DNA of 64,000 nucleotides from Pseudomonas viridiflava (GCF_900602065.1 NZ_UWFN01000116.1:372001-436000), one strand, 5' to 3'. Shown: positions 1-9,367, counted from the stretch's first letter. Notes: a model not told the origin generated them from the letters alone. Program-made: numbers and translations.

Positions 1-2
1 AT

Positions 3-98
3 CTGGATAACAGCAGCGAAACCCGGCCCGTGGCTCAAAACGTCGTTGCCTATCAGCAGGTCTATCAGCGGTATCGTGACCAGTTGCAGGCCATCTAG
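3..98 (+). CDS. C-terminal end of a sugar kinase, probably xylulokinase (partial)
   Basis: Only the last 31 codons are inside the window; the frame is open from the left edge to a TAG at 96-98. The tail ends in a tyrosine-rich helix of the kind that closes FGGY-family xylulokinases (spaced Tyr residues before a final Leu-Gln-Ala-Ile). The gene lies 33 bases ahead of a fructokinase on the same strand. In pseudomonads the mannitol/arabitol operon ends with a xylulokinase (mtlY) followed by a fructokinase (mtlZ), and that context carries most of the weight here. The fragment alone is too short for a firm family call. Confidence 0.55.
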   Translation: MDNSSETRPVAQNVVAYQQVYQRYRDQLQAI

Positions 99-131
99 GC
101 CGCAACGGTGACATTATTTCAGGGAGCACCT

Positions 132-1070
132 ATGTTTCTCGTTTGTGGCGAAGCACTGTTCGACTTCTTCAGCCAGCCCGACGGTGGCGGACAACTCAAC
201 AAAATCGGCTTTCAGGCCATTGCGGGCGGCTCGCCATTCAACGTCGCCGTGGGTCTGCGACGCTTGGGTGTAGACGCTGGACTGTTCGCCGGCCTTTCTA
301 CCGACTATCTAGGCCAACGGCTGCGCAGTGTGCTGGAACACGAAGGGGTAAGACCCGATTACCTGATCAGCTTCGATGCACCCACGACGCTGGCCATGGT
401 TGCAGTGGACGTCGATGGTTCGCCTCACTACAGTTTTCGCGGCGAAGGCTGTGCTGACCGAAAGTTGCAACTGGAGCATCTGCCGGAGCTTGACCCGCAA
501 GTACGCGGCATTCATGTCGGGTCGTTTTCACTGGTGGTTCAGCCTGTCGCCGACACGCTGCTGGCACTGGTGACCCGAGAGAGCGGGAAACGGCTGATCA
601 CCCTCGACCCTAATGTGCGCCTCAACCCTGCACCCGATATCAGCCGTTGGCGCGAGCAGATCAGCGCTTTCGCCGAGCATGCTCACATCATCAAGGTCAG
701 TGACGAGGACCTGAGCCTGCTCTACCCCGATAAAGATCCGCAGACCATCGCCCAAAGCTGGCTGAGCAAGCGCTGCCAGCTCGTGGTGCTGACTCAGGGA
801 ACTCAGGGGGCGACGGTCTTCACCCGCCAGCACGGTAGCTGGTCAGTGCCAGCACAAACCGTGAAAACTGCTGATACCGTGGGCGCGGGCGATACCTTTC
901 AGGCGGCCTTGATCACCTTCCTGAGCGAACGCGGGCTGGATGATCCGCTCAGCTTGCCGACCCTGCGCAAGGATACGGTTGATGAGATGCTCAAGTTCGC
1001 AGTGCAGGCCGCAGCGCTGACCTGTACCAAAGTCGGGCCGGACTTGCCGTATCGGGATCAGTTGAGGTGA
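132..1070 (+). CDS. mtlZ: Fructokinase, PfkB/ribokinase family (mannitol operon)
   Basis: 312 residues. It is predicted to phosphorylate fructose made by mannitol oxidation. Both PfkB signatures are visible: an amino-terminal GGSPFNVAVGL stretch near residues 32-42 and the carboxy-terminal DTVGAGDTF motif near 248-256, whose GAGD aspartate is the catalytic base. I chose ATG 132 over the upstream in-frame start at 108 because AGGGAG lies 5 bases before it and MFLVCGEALFDF is the usual beginning of this family. The preceding gene looks like a xylulokinase, giving the mtlY-mtlZ order of Pseudomonas mannitol operons. Substrate preference is inferred from context; another PfkB sugar kinase is possible. 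Confidence 0.88.
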   Translation: MFLVCGEALFDFFSQPDGGGQLNKIGFQAIAGGSPFNVAVGLRRLGVDAGLFAGLSTDYLGQRLRSVLEHEGVRPDYLISFDAPTTLAMVAVDVDGSPHYSFRGEGCADRKLQLEHLPELDPQVRGIHVGSFSLVVQPVADTLLALVTRESGKRLITLDPNVRLNPAPDISRWREQISAFAEHAHIIKVSDEDLSLLYPDKDPQTIAQSWLSKRCQLVVLTQGTQGATVFTRQHGSWSVPAQTVKTADTVGAGDTFQAALITFLSERGLDDPLSLPTLRKDTVDEMLKFAVQAAALTCTKVGPDLPYRDQLR

Positions 1071-1119
1071 AACAGATGTAGATTGCGCGGCTGCAAGCTA
1101 CTGGATTGAAATGCATTTC

Positions 1120-1191
1120 TGTAGGAGCTGCCGAAGGCTGCGAAGCGCCTCTCCTGATGTACCGCAATCGCAGCTTTCGGCAACTCCTACA
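1120..1191. repeat. Pseudomonas REP pair (inverted repeat)
   Basis: A left arm at 1120-1143, starting TGTAGGAGCTGCCGAAGG, is answered by its inverted, slightly diverged copy at 1168-1191. The arms are separated by about 24 bases. GTAGGAGC followed by GGCTGCGA is the common repetitive extragenic palindrome of fluorescent pseudomonads. It sits between a forward gene ending at 1070 and a reverse gene ending at 1278, so it may also act as a transcript-stabilising or terminating hairpin. Confidence 0.8.
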
Positions 1192-1277
1192 GGTCCTGTG
1201 TGTGCCGCGAGACAGCGCCGTGCCGGGGACACGGTGCGATCACCTGCAGGCAGTCACCGGTACTGGTGGTATCGGGT

Positions 1278-1838
1278 TTAAACCAGCGCCAGACGAGCCG
1301 CGAGGATTTTTCCGTTTACATCAGCAGTCGTCTGTTGCTGCTGCTCTTTCAAGGCTGTTTGAAGCTTGGTATCGACGTCGAGCTTTTGCTCAGGCGTCAT
1401 GGCTTCATACTCTTCCTTGCTGACCCCGGTCAATTGCTCGCGCATCTTCTCCGCAGGCGTCAAGTCCATGTAGTCCTTGAACTCCTGCTGAGTCGAAGTG
1501 AACTTCGATACCGCTTCGGCCACGTCAGCTTCACTGGTGACCGCAGAATCACGGGCCGCGATGTTGCTGTCATTGGCTGCCGAGATAAACGACGGCTCAG
1601 CTTCGGTTTCGGCCTTCTGTGTAGCAGTCTTCAGGCTGAGCAGCATTTTGGCGAAAGCTTCGTCATAGGCTCCGTTCTGCTGGCTGCCATTATTTTGCGC
1701 GATAGCATCCACGGCCGGGACAGGGCTGGCAGCCCCGACCGGTACCGAAAAGGCATCTGTGGTTACATCCTCTTGAGTCTTGCGACCCACCGCCTGAGAA
1801 ACCAGGTGATGGAGCGCACTGATACTAGCGGTATTCAT
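1278..1838 (-). CDS. Conserved hypothetical protein, 186 aa
   Basis: The family was not recognised. The protein is hydrophilic, with no signal peptide or membrane segment. The amino-terminal 50 residues are rich in Ser, Thr, Val and Ala with no acidic residue in the first 12. The central part is Ala/Ser rich. The carboxy-terminal third is helical and charged, with Lys, Glu and Gln repeats including a Gln run near residues 166-170. A strong AGGAGGTGAG ribosome site lies directly before the ATG at 1838. The gene is alone, convergent with the fructokinase gene and 171 bases from the next reverse gene. The bland amino-terminus faintly recalls secreted effectors, but I found no Hrp-box upstream, so this is noted only. 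Confidence 0.7.
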   Translation of the reverse strand: MNTASISALHHLVSQAVGRKTQEDVTTDAFSVPVGAASPVPAVDAIAQNNGSQQNGAYDEAFAKMLLSLKTATQKAETEAEPSFISAANDSNIAARDSAVTSEADVAEAVSKFTSTQQEFKDYMDLTPAEKMREQLTGVSKEEYEAMTPEQKLDVDTKLQTALKEQQQQTTADVNGKILAARLALV

Positions 1839-2009
1839 TGCTCACCTCCTGTTGCCGATTGTGACGCCCAGCAAGTAGAGCAAGACCGATGCCACTTTGG
1901 TTGCAGCGCTGCAAGCCTTGGAACACAAAGGCTGTGACTCGGCGGCTGTCTATTCAAGCGAGAAGAAACGGCAATCTGCGGCCAGCATTGGCCGAGGTTT
2001 GCCGGTCCA

Positions 2010-4892
2010 TCAGATATTTAGCTGCAGCTTGTCTTCCGGTAACGGCACGGCGAAGAAATAGCCCTGAGCCTGACCTGCACCGATCTCACGTAGCAAGTCG
2101 AGGGTTGCCTGATCTTCAACACCTTCAGCCACTACCGTCAAATCGAGGGACTCGGCCATCCGCACGATTGCACGCACAATCGCCCGGCTACGAGCGCTGG
2201 TCGTCAGCTCAAGCGTAAACGACTTGTCGATTTTCAAGCCGCAGAAGTGATATTGATGGACGTAACTGAGGGACGAAAAACCTGCGCCAAAGTCGTCCAG
2301 AACCACCGTCATGCCATGGTCGGCGAGCTGCTTCATTGATTGCCTGGCCAATTCAGGCTCTGCAACCAGCGCCCCTTCGGTCAGCTCCAGACAGATTCTG
2401 GAAGGTGCCACCTCGTAGTTCGCCAACAGCGTTAACACTTCTCCGGCGAATTCGGGGCGGGTGATGCTGTAGCTGGAGCAGTTCACGTGCACGGTGGGCC
2501 AATGCTCATTGCCTGGCCGCGCAAGAATCTCCACCACGCAGCGCAACATGTACAAGTCCAGACGGCCAATCAGGCGCAAGCCTTCCAGAGCCGGTAGGAA
2601 CTGACCCGGAGCGAGGATTTTGCCGTCGGGTTGACGCCAGCGGATAAGCGCCTCAAGGGCCAGCAGCTTGCCGGTGTTTACACACACAATCGGCTGAAAG
2701 TAGGGAATCAATTCGTCCGCACGCTTGAGGGCATTGCGCAAGGCGCCCTCGCGCTCGACCTGATCGGACACTTCGCGACGCAACTCCTGGTTGAAAACCG
2801 CGTAGCTGTCACGTCCGCCGTTCTTGACCCGGTACATCGCCATATCAGCATCACGCAGCAAATCCGCCGGCATTTGATGAAACTGGCTGTCGGCGCCGAC
2901 AACGCCGATGCTGCAGGATGAAAACACCGCATGACCATCGATGAAAAACGGCAAATCGAAAGCGGCAAGAATGCGCTCGGCAATTCCGATAGTGACTTCC
3001 AGCGGCGCACCTGCGGCCAGAACGGCAAACTCGTCACCGCCCAGACGTGCCAGCAAATCCGTTTCACGCATGCAACCACGCAGGCGGTCCGCAGCCTGAG
3101 TCAGTAGTTGATCGCCAAAATGGTGTCCCAGGCTGTCGTTCACCAGCTTGAAGCGGTCGAGGTCGATAAACATCACCCCCAGTTCGCTGCCATGATTACG
3201 AAACTCCAGCCATGCCGACTGCAGGCGTTGCTGCAAATGACTGCGGTTTGGCAAGCCGGTAAGCGAATCATGGGAGTTTTCATGCTGGAGCTTGGCGTTG
3301 GCGTAATCCAGCTCACGGGTTCTGTCCTGAACCCGTGCTTCCAGGCGCAGATTGGCGGTATGCACCGCTTCAGCTGCGCTACGCCGAGACAGAGCGGTGT
3401 CGATATGCCGCGAGACGAACGTCAGCAGCTCCTGATCGCGTAATGAGTAACGCACCAACGGCGAGTAACTTTGCACAGCCAGCACGCCACGCACGTCATT
3501 GCCGTCAAACAATGGGATGCCCAGCCAGGAGGAAGAGCGGATGCCCTCCCTGACCACTTCAATCTCACCACAGCGCTCAAGTCTGAGTGTTTCATCCTGA
3601 TCGATCAGGCAGGCGCGACGCTCGCGTATGACGTATTCGGTAAGACCGCGCTGGCCCCGGCGTGAAGGCGGACGGGTGGCCTGACGCTCATCCACATAGT
3701 AGGGAAAGGTCACTTCTGCAGTGGACGTGTCAAACAGCGCGATATAGAAGTTCAGAGCAACCAGCAATTCCCCTACGATCAAATGCAGACTATGGAAGAG
3801 TTCAGCCATGTCCCCCGGCTGACTGGACAGCTCGGCAATCTGAAACAAGGCACTTTGCAAATGCTCGGCCCGCTCACGCTCGGCAACCTGCTGACGCAGC
3901 GCGTCATTGAGCGTTGACAGCTCCTGAGTGCGGAGCATGACCGTTCGCTCAAGGTCGGCACGGTGCAGGATACGGTCCAACGCCATGGCCACATGACGAA
4001 CCACGACCAGAAACAAGGCCCGGTCCTCGGCGCTGTAAACCCGGGATACGTCGTACACCTGCATGGCCAACATGCCGAAGACTTCATCCGAGGCATTCTT
4101 CAGGGGCGCTCCCATCCAGAACTCCGGGCGATGTCCGACGCAGTAAAAACGCTTCTGCAGTCGCGCCCGTTCAATACCCGCAGCATCGACAAACAGCGGC
4201 TGACCGCTGGTCAGGACATACCCGGTCATCGACAACCTTGACCGATCCAGATATTCGTACGCCTCGGACTCCAACGCCTCTACATCCGTGATGTCGATGT
4301 AATACGGGTAGGTGATTTTGTCGTTGCCAGGGTCGTAAAGCGCCAGATAGAAGTTCTCTGCGTCAATCAGCGAGGCAAGCTGATGATGCACCCCCTCCAG
4401 GAAAGCGCTGCGATCGCGGGTCGAACTGGCCAGGTAGGTTATTTCGTAAAGAACTCGCTGGGTAATCTGTGCCCGAGCCAGCGCATCGATCTGCAGTCGG
4501 TTCCCAAGCCGCAGCGCGAGCGCGGCCAACTCCACATTGGCTGTCTCGCTTTGCGGCGCCACCAGCCACGCAAGTACGCCTTCGCCCCTGCCCGCGGCCC
4601 AGCGCTGCAAACCGTATTCGCGACAAAAATCATCAAACCGGTCGTTGGCAACACTCACCGACCAACGCATCTGGCCTTCGCCGCGCCCTAACAGGTGCAT
4701 GGGGTCACCGACGGCGTAGACCGCCCAAGGTATTTTTCCCATGCACTTCTGGATGGCGGTGAGGACTACTTCGATAGGTTCGCCACCGCAATCAATGGCA
4801 GCGCTCTGCCCGACAATGACCGGATAGCCGCGAACAGGATCGTCGCTGACACTCGATTGCGTTCGGTCAGGGGCCAAGGGAGGAACACTCAT
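2010..4892 (-). CDS. GAF-GAF-GGDEF-EAL cyclic-di-GMP protein
   Basis: 960 residues, no membrane segments. The order is a unique amino-terminal region (1-140), GAF (about 145-305), coiled coil, GAF (about 345-505), coiled coil, GGDEF (about 540-700) and EAL (about 728-955). The cyclase site is intact (GGDEF at 618-622), with an RETD inhibitory site five residues ahead of it. The phosphodiesterase domain keeps EAL at 747, the Asn of VNCS near 804, ELTE near 836, DDFG at 866 and the Lys of KIDKS near 887. Both c-di-GMP synthesis and hydrolysis are therefore possible. The GAF domains suggest control by a small ligand. GGAG lies a few bases before ATG 4892. It is monocistronic. Confidence 0.93.
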   Translation of the reverse strand: MSVPPLAPDRTQSSVSDDPVRGYPVIVGQSAAIDCGGEPIEVVLTAIQKCMGKIPWAVYAVGDPMHLLGRGEGQMRWSVSVANDRFDDFCREYGLQRWAAGRGEGVLAWLVAPQSETANVELAALALRLGNRLQIDALARAQITQRVLYEITYLASSTRDRSAFLEGVHHQLASLIDAENFYLALYDPGNDKITYPYYIDITDVEALESEAYEYLDRSRLSMTGYVLTSGQPLFVDAAGIERARLQKRFYCVGHRPEFWMGAPLKNASDEVFGMLAMQVYDVSRVYSAEDRALFLVVVRHVAMALDRILHRADLERTVMLRTQELSTLNDALRQQVAERERAEHLQSALFQIAELSSQPGDMAELFHSLHLIVGELLVALNFYIALFDTSTAEVTFPYYVDERQATRPPSRRGQRGLTEYVIRERRACLIDQDETLRLERCGEIEVVREGIRSSSWLGIPLFDGNDVRGVLAVQSYSPLVRYSLRDQELLTFVSRHIDTALSRRSAAEAVHTANLRLEARVQDRTRELDYANAKLQHENSHDSLTGLPNRSHLQQRLQSAWLEFRNHGSELGVMFIDLDRFKLVNDSLGHHFGDQLLTQAADRLRGCMRETDLLARLGGDEFAVLAAGAPLEVTIGIAERILAAFDLPFFIDGHAVFSSCSIGVVGADSQFHQMPADLLRDADMAMYRVKNGGRDSYAVFNQELRREVSDQVEREGALRNALKRADELIPYFQPIVCVNTGKLLALEALIRWRQPDGKILAPGQFLPALEGLRLIGRLDLYMLRCVVEILARPGNEHWPTVHVNCSSYSITRPEFAGEVLTLLANYEVAPSRICLELTEGALVAEPELARQSMKQLADHGMTVVLDDFGAGFSSLSYVHQYHFCGLKIDKSFTLELTTSARSRAIVRAIVRMAESLDLTVVAEGVEDQATLDLLREIGAGQAQGYFFAVPLPEDKLQLNI

Positions 4893-5096
4893 GAAAGCTC
4901 CAAAACCAGAGACAGCAGGCGCTTATCTTCGCGGTGCCCGCAAAACCGTGCAAGTGGCATATTCATATCAACTGCAAGAAAGCCGCCAGATCTATCGGCG
5001 CGCACAGTTTAGCCTTGAGCGCGGCTTCAGACACCCTGCCTGTAGCTCAGCATGTCAATAATCAGACAGAAGCTTTGATGAGAGTAAAAAGAAGGG

Positions 5097-5333
5097 TTAT
5101 TTGGCGGGAATGAAACGGATATCGGTAATACCCAAGAGCCTGGCCTGAGCCAGCACCTCTTCAGGAGGCGCGGCGGCATTTGGCATAGTCAGACCACTCT
5201 CCGCGTCGCCAAAGTGCAGTTGCAGCAGGTGCAAAGCAGCCATGTTCTCGGCGAGCACTTGCTCCGGCAACTCAAAAGAGTGTTCGCGCATGTGCCCTTT
5301 GAATCGGTATGAAACGAGGTGGCGAAAAACCAT
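5097..5333 (-). CDS. Hypothetical protein, 78 aa
   Basis: A small soluble protein, not assigned to a family. It has a basic amino-terminal strand (HLVSYRF) and an acidic middle rich in Leu and Glu, and ends in Ile-Pro-Ala-Lys. GAGG lies about 11 bases before the ATG, a rather long spacing. The gene follows another small reverse gene with a 14-base gap, so the two probably share a transcript. No signal peptide or membrane segment is visible. Confidence 0.55.
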   Translation of the reverse strand: MVFRHLVSYRFKGHMREHSFELPEQVLAENMAALHLLQLHFGDAESGLTMPNAAAPPEEVLAQARLLGITDIRFIPAK

Positions 5334-5347
5334 GACCGTTCAAGCCT

Positions 5348-5557
5348 CTACCCGACAAGAGCCTGGCCATAGATTTCGGAACGTCTGATAAAAGCACTCC
5401 AGCGGCCGAATGACAGGCTTTGCCGTGCGGTAGCAGCAACCCATACCGGTCCTGTGGTCTGGTGCGCCCCCACCATTCCCATCATCGCAGTGGTTGCGTC
5501 ATTCAATTCGAACATCAATACGTTTGCTTGAGTGCTGAAATCATTGTGCATAGTCAT
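5348..5557 (-). CDS. Hypothetical protein, 69 aa
   Basis: The frame extends upstream to 5653, but AGAAGG seven bases before the ATG at 5557 makes the shorter 69-residue product the likely one. The protein is neutral and Ala/Thr/Met rich, with a central hydrophobic patch (TTAMMGMVGA) and an aromatic-basic end (FGRWSAFIRR). It resembles no family I can name. It probably forms a two-gene unit with the reverse gene just downstream. Confidence 0.5.
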   Translation of the reverse strand: MTMHNDFSTQANVLMFELNDATTAMMGMVGAHQTTGPVWVAATARQSLSFGRWSAFIRRSEIYGQALVG

Positions 5558-6083
5558 GAGGTAACCTTCTGGGCGATGGGACTGTCTGGACAAACAGCCC
5601 CTTGCAATGAATGTGACAGCGGGATAACCCAGATAGCCGCCACCTTCCGACAAGCGGTCTTTAATAAAGAATTCCTATCTCCATTCAGGACAAATAGCTG
5701 CGCATAGTTTGCCTGAGCGCCATTGACGTGCCCTTTTTTAGAGCGCGGTTTGAAAAAACTTATCAAATGTTCCCTACGCTACCGACGGCCAGCTTTTCAA
5801 ACTCTTGAATAAATCGCGTCGCCTGAGTTGTGACGAAGGCCAACCCCCTCATCATCAATGTGATAAAGCCCAATTATTTGAAGTCAGGCTTTTTATGCTC
5901 AAGCTTTAGCCAACACTCGCCGAAATAGATAAGCAAGCAGAAGAAAATGGCACCATTCGTGCTTAAGACATTTTTGTGAAGTTTTTGTGACAATATGATT
6001 ACCGAGACGTCTGATTACCTTCACAGATTGAAGTAATGCGCCCGGCGTCAACAGGGGCAGCATTTACATAAGGTGAACAAACG
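5558..6083. other. Non-coding gap ahead of the NUDIX gene
   Basis: About 525 bases with no convincing gene on either strand. The right half (5830-6040) is clearly AT-rich compared with the flanks and ends 35-45 bases before the NUDIX start, as expected of a promoter region. Two TTTTTGTGA copies lie close together near 5970-5990, followed by TATGAT at 5994-5999. I cannot assign a sigma factor. Confidence 0.4.
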
Positions 6084-6449
6084 ATGAAAGAACGAGCAAC
6101 TGTGATTTGCAAACGCGACGGCAGGATTCTCTACGTGCGCAAGTCCAAATCCAAATGGGCTCTGCCTGGCGGCAAGATCGAGATGGGTGAAACCCCGGAA
6201 CAGGCTGCAGTTCGAGAGCTGCGTGAAGAAACGGGGCTGCAGCATCTCGACCTGGTCTATCTGAGTGAATATGAGAAAGACGACGTCACCCACTACATAT
6301 TCATGGCAATGCTTTCGTCATCAGCCAAACCAGAACCGCACAATGAAATTGCGGCGTGCAAGTGGTCGCCTGTCAAAAATGTCAGCGACCTGAATGCAAG
6401 TGCTGCAACCAAATCGATCGTCAAGTCGTTCGCGCGACAAGCCATATGA
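6084..6449 (+). CDS. NUDIX hydrolase, 121 aa
   Basis: It is predicted to hydrolyse a nucleoside diphosphate linked to another moiety. The NUDIX box is complete: Gly30, Glu36, then Arg44-Glu45 and the metal-binding Glu48-Glu49 with Gly51-Leu52. It is preceded by the WALPGG strand typical of small MutT-like members. The length is that of a single-domain enzyme. AAGGTG lies about nine bases before ATG 6084. It stands alone and converges with the universal stress gene. The substrate cannot be read from the sequence. Confidence 0.92.
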   Translation: MKERATVICKRDGRILYVRKSKSKWALPGGKIEMGETPEQAAVRELREETGLQHLDLVYLSEYEKDDVTHYIFMAMLSSSAKPEPHNEIAACKWSPVKNVSDLNASAATKSIVKSFARQAI

Positions 6450-6478
6450 CCGCCCCGCTCGCCGCCAACGGGCAGTGA

Positions 6479-6910
6479 CTATTTAATCAGCACCACAGGC
6501 ACTGAAACCTCATGGACAACGCGGTTGGCAACCGAACCCAGCATCAGTCCACTGAAGCTGCCAAGGCCCCGGGTTCCCATGACCACAGTGTCGCAGCCCA
6601 ACTGTTTGATGGCAGCATTGACCTGCTCAGCGACATTACCCAACGCGGCATGAGTCTTGTGCGTCACGTCTGCGGCGCTCAGCATTGCTGCTGCCTCCTT
6701 CAGCACCTTGTCGGCCTCATCCAGAAGGCCATTGTTGATTTCCTCAATCATGCTGGCAGTAACGTAGTCGCCATAGACAACGGCGCCATGCTGAGCATTG
6801 ATTACATGAACCTGAAGCGGACTCGCGCTATCACGGGCACGCTCAATGACGTATTGAAGTGCGCGTTTGGCGGGCTGTGAGCCATCATAAGCGACCAGAA
6901 CGTTGCGCAT
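6479..6910 (-). CDS. Universal stress protein (UspA family)
   Basis: 143 residues, one Usp domain. The ATP-binding motif G-x2-G-x9-G-S is present at Gly112, Gly115 and Gly125-Ser126, with an Asp9 near the amino-terminus (VAYDGS), so it belongs to the nucleotide-binding type. AAGGGAG lies eight bases before the ATG. In pseudomonads such proteins are induced by stasis or oxygen limitation; no Anr-type site was sought in detail. It is monocistronic. Confidence 0.93.
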   Translation of the reverse strand: MRNVLVAYDGSQPAKRALQYVIERARDSASPLQVHVINAQHGAVVYGDYVTASMIEEINNGLLDEADKVLKEAAAMLSAADVTHKTHAALGNVAEQVNAAIKQLGCDTVVMGTRGLGSFSGLMLGSVANRVVHEVSVPVVLIK

Positions 6911-7082
6911 GGCGTATCTCCCTTGGTGTGTAAACCAAGACTAGGCAGCCGCTGCTGCCTGCGCCACCGCTAAGAAGACTTGAGTTGATCCAGCTCAATT
7001 TCTGAAGGGTTTTATCGAGAGAAATGGATATTCAGCGATGAAAACCCCGGCAAATACCGGGGCCTGATATTCATGAGGAGAT

Positions 7083-7550
7083 TCAGGTTCTCGCCAGCAG
7101 ACCGATGGTAAAGCCATCAACCGAGGCAATCTTGCCGCGCCACAGAACGCCTTCTGCGCAAATCGGACTCTGGTCACTTGAATAGGTCTTGCAATCCTTC
7201 AAATGGATGAAATGGAAGGCCGTGGTTTCGTCCGCCGCCTCTCCGGGAGTGAAAGACAAAATGATCTGCTTCATCGACTCGTCAACGCCGCCTTCGAACT
7301 GAGCCAACGGCGCGGCCATGTCATCAGCCAACTGTCTGAAATAAGTGTCATGGGAGATCAACTGACCCGACACAAGGTTGCCGCCTACCGATAGCGTTAT
7401 GCCGATTTCTACCGGAGTAGTCACAACAAACTTGACCAGAAACTGCAGCAACCAGTCTATTTGCTTGCCTTGATCCTTCAGATGCGCGATCAGCTCATCA
7501 TACTTCACGTCCGGGGACGTGCCTGTGAGGCCCTGCTGTACTTCCGACAT
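7083..7550 (-). CDS. GvpU-like protein, 155 aa
   Basis: The core (residues about 30-75: a WLLQFLVKFV helix, then the strand EIGITLSVGGNLVSGQLIS) matches my memory of the gas-vesicle accessory protein GvpU family. These proteins are also found singly in many bacteria without gas vesicles. I chose the start at 7550 over 7571 because AAGGAG lies six bases before it. The protein has no signal peptide. No other gvp gene is nearby, so a role in flotation is unlikely; the actual function is unknown. The family call is from recall and moderately sure. Confidence 0.6.
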   Translation of the reverse strand: MSEVQQGLTGTSPDVKYDELIAHLKDQGKQIDWLLQFLVKFVVTTPVEIGITLSVGGNLVSGQLISHDTYFRQLADDMAAPLAQFEGGVDESMKQIILSFTPGEAADETTAFHFIHLKDCKTYSSDQSPICAEGVLWRGKIASVDGFTIGLLART

Positions 7551-7791
7551 CGACTGCTCCTTGCCATGCAAGTAAATGAGCCTTAGCTATAGCTCAGATT
7601 CTTCAAAAGCGAAACCCGGGATTCCTGATCCTTCCTCTGCGGCACGCGTTGAAACGCATGCCCCAAGGCGTTAGCAAGACCGCTCCAAGTAAACGGCTGT
7701 CAAGTGAAAGTGATTGATCAGTCTGTGAATGACTTATCAGTACTGTAACATTCGGCATGGACTAGCAATTCGCCACAAAGAAGAAGGATTT

Positions 7792-8634
7792 ATGTTCGCG
7801 GTCAAAGAGCTCCCTCAGCAATTCCCCCACACGTTCAAATATCTTGATGCCACATTTTTCCTGATAGAAGCTCCCTCGGACGCCAAGCGTGACGCGCTGT
7901 GCAATCTAATACGCGCACGGCGCTTCCCCGGCCTTGAGCGAGTCAGTGCACCACTGCAGGGTGCAGAAGACGAACTGTTCGCCAAGGCCCAACCCCTCGA
8001 CAGCCTGAAGTCCCGGCTCCGCGTGACACTGGGCCGTGCCAAATCCGACGGCATGTATGACTGGCCTGTTGAGGAAGTCCTGAATACCGCTGAAGCTTAT
8101 AGTCGCGGCGCACCAATAACCCCTCTTGCAGGGTTTGGCTACAGCAAATCGACCCTCGGGATCACTCAGGAATATTTCATCCTTACTGAACTACTCAATG
8201 AACATGTAAACGGTATAACGTGGCTCGAGTCTGCACCCGAACAGATCGAATCTTTCATTGAGCTTTCATTTAGCCTGCTGCGAACCCTGCACGAAAAACA
8301 GATAACCCACATGGACTTCTGGGCCAATAACGTCATGGTCAATCTGGCTCCGGAAGGCGAACCGATGGCGATAGACCTGGAAAATTGCTTCCCTCAGACC
8401 TCGCTCTACTTCAGCGAAACACTGGCGTTTCAATTTGGCTTTTTTTACAAACGGGACATTTATCGCTTTATCACTGAAGCGCGTTATGACCAATTGGTAG
8501 CCGATGAACTGGACATGTACCCGTCCATTGACCATGAAGCGTTTGAAAGCGTTTACAAGCTCAGCAAATATGAAAAGATTGGCAGGAAGGACCGTCGCGA
8601 GATATTCCTGAGGGGGACTGTCGTTACCGGTTAA
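7792..8634 (+). CDS. Protein-kinase-fold protein (RIO/LPS-kinase-like)
   Basis: About 280 residues. The carboxy-terminal half carries a kinase-like catalytic loop, HMDFWANN, near residue 172. It corresponds to the HxDxxxxN loop of RIO, Kdo and aminoglycoside kinases. About 20 residues later comes AIDLEN in place of DFG. The amino-terminal half is diverged and I cannot place a glycine loop with confidence. AGAAGGA four bases before ATG 7792 favours this start over an upstream in-frame one at 7729. The loop residues needed for phosphotransfer appear present, so it is probably active, on lipid, sugar or protein; the substrate is unknown. No partner gene is adjacent. Confidence 0.7.
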   Translation: MFAVKELPQQFPHTFKYLDATFFLIEAPSDAKRDALCNLIRARRFPGLERVSAPLQGAEDELFAKAQPLDSLKSRLRVTLGRAKSDGMYDWPVEEVLNTAEAYSRGAPITPLAGFGYSKSTLGITQEYFILTELLNEHVNGITWLESAPEQIESFIELSFSLLRTLHEKQITHMDFWANNVMVNLAPEGEPMAIDLENCFPQTSLYFSETLAFQFGFFYKRDIYRFITEARYDQLVADELDMYPSIDHEAFESVYKLSKYEKIGRKDRREIFLRGTVVTG

Positions 8635-8875
8635 CCCCCTCCGCTCGCCTCGTCGCGGCGCACCGACAAGCTGTAACGCCTTCCGCTCATCCTGCCTGCG
8701 CGCGCGCGATCTTTTAGAGAGTGCGCGGGCCATGTGAAAAGATCGACTGATTCCTAAGAGTTATTCATTCGAATAGCATTTCTCAGTAAGTGTCCTGAAT
8801 AGCGATCGCCCCCTTCGCACCGCCAGACAATGGCAATATAGTATTACGCAACCAGAATTTACCGGGACGGATCCT

Positions 8876-9250
8876 ATGAATAAGAAAAAATACGCGATCG
8901 TTCCCGTTCCGTTGCTCGAACGCCTGGCAACGCCTCCGCCCTCCTCCATGCCGGAATCTTCCACTGCATTACAGGACCTGCAGGAATTACTTGCCAAACC
9001 AACCGAGTTGCCACTGACACCTGATCTACGGTTCATTTTAGGCAGACCCAATTTTGGCTGCCAGCCGACTGCACAGGTCCTACGAAGGCTGGGCCACCAC
9101 ATCGCCGAACGAGCCGAAGACGAGCAGGCGGCGACCATTCACTGGCTGCTTAACCATTACCTGCGAGACCCGCTGAACTGGCGGAAAAATTCGCTTGAAG
9201 AGTTTGATGCAGCGGCCCAGTCGCTGAGAAATACAGAAGGCTACCTCTAG
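8876..9250 (+). CDS. Hypothetical protein, 124 aa
   Basis: No family recognised. The start is MNKKKYAIVP, followed by a Pro/Ser-rich stretch and a helical second half (LGHHIAERAEDEQAATIHWLLNHYL). The protein is soluble. A GGGACGG element sits about six bases before ATG 8876. An overlapping reverse frame at 8761-9138 exists but has poorer coding character. It is isolated from neighbours by more than 100 bases on each side. Confidence 0.6.
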   Translation: MNKKKYAIVPVPLLERLATPPPSSMPESSTALQDLQELLAKPTELPLTPDLRFILGRPNFGCQPTAQVLRRLGHHIAERAEDEQAATIHWLLNHYLRDPLNWRKNSLEEFDAAAQSLRNTEGYL

Positions 9251-9367
9251 CCAGCGCCACCGACACGTCAGGAGCGCGGCCAACCCCCTACCACTCTATC
9301 CAATAGCAGATTGAACCCTTGCAGCATGGTCGTGACTAAACAGTAACGACCAAGGGAGAGCAAGGCT

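Noticed and set aside
1839..2009. Hrp-box upstream of the 186-aa hypothetical gene that would make it a type III effector candidate
   Set aside because: I could not find GGAACC paired with CCAC at the right spacing on the coding strand.
5554..5766. Reverse 70-codon frame overlapping the start of the 69-aa gene
   Set aside because: It lies in another frame across the gene's ribosome site and has no start signal of its own.
8761..9138. Reverse frame of 125 codons overlapping the 124-aa forward gene
   Set aside because: Composition is Cys/Ser/Trp-rich and shadow-like; the forward frame has a better start and a more protein-like make-up.
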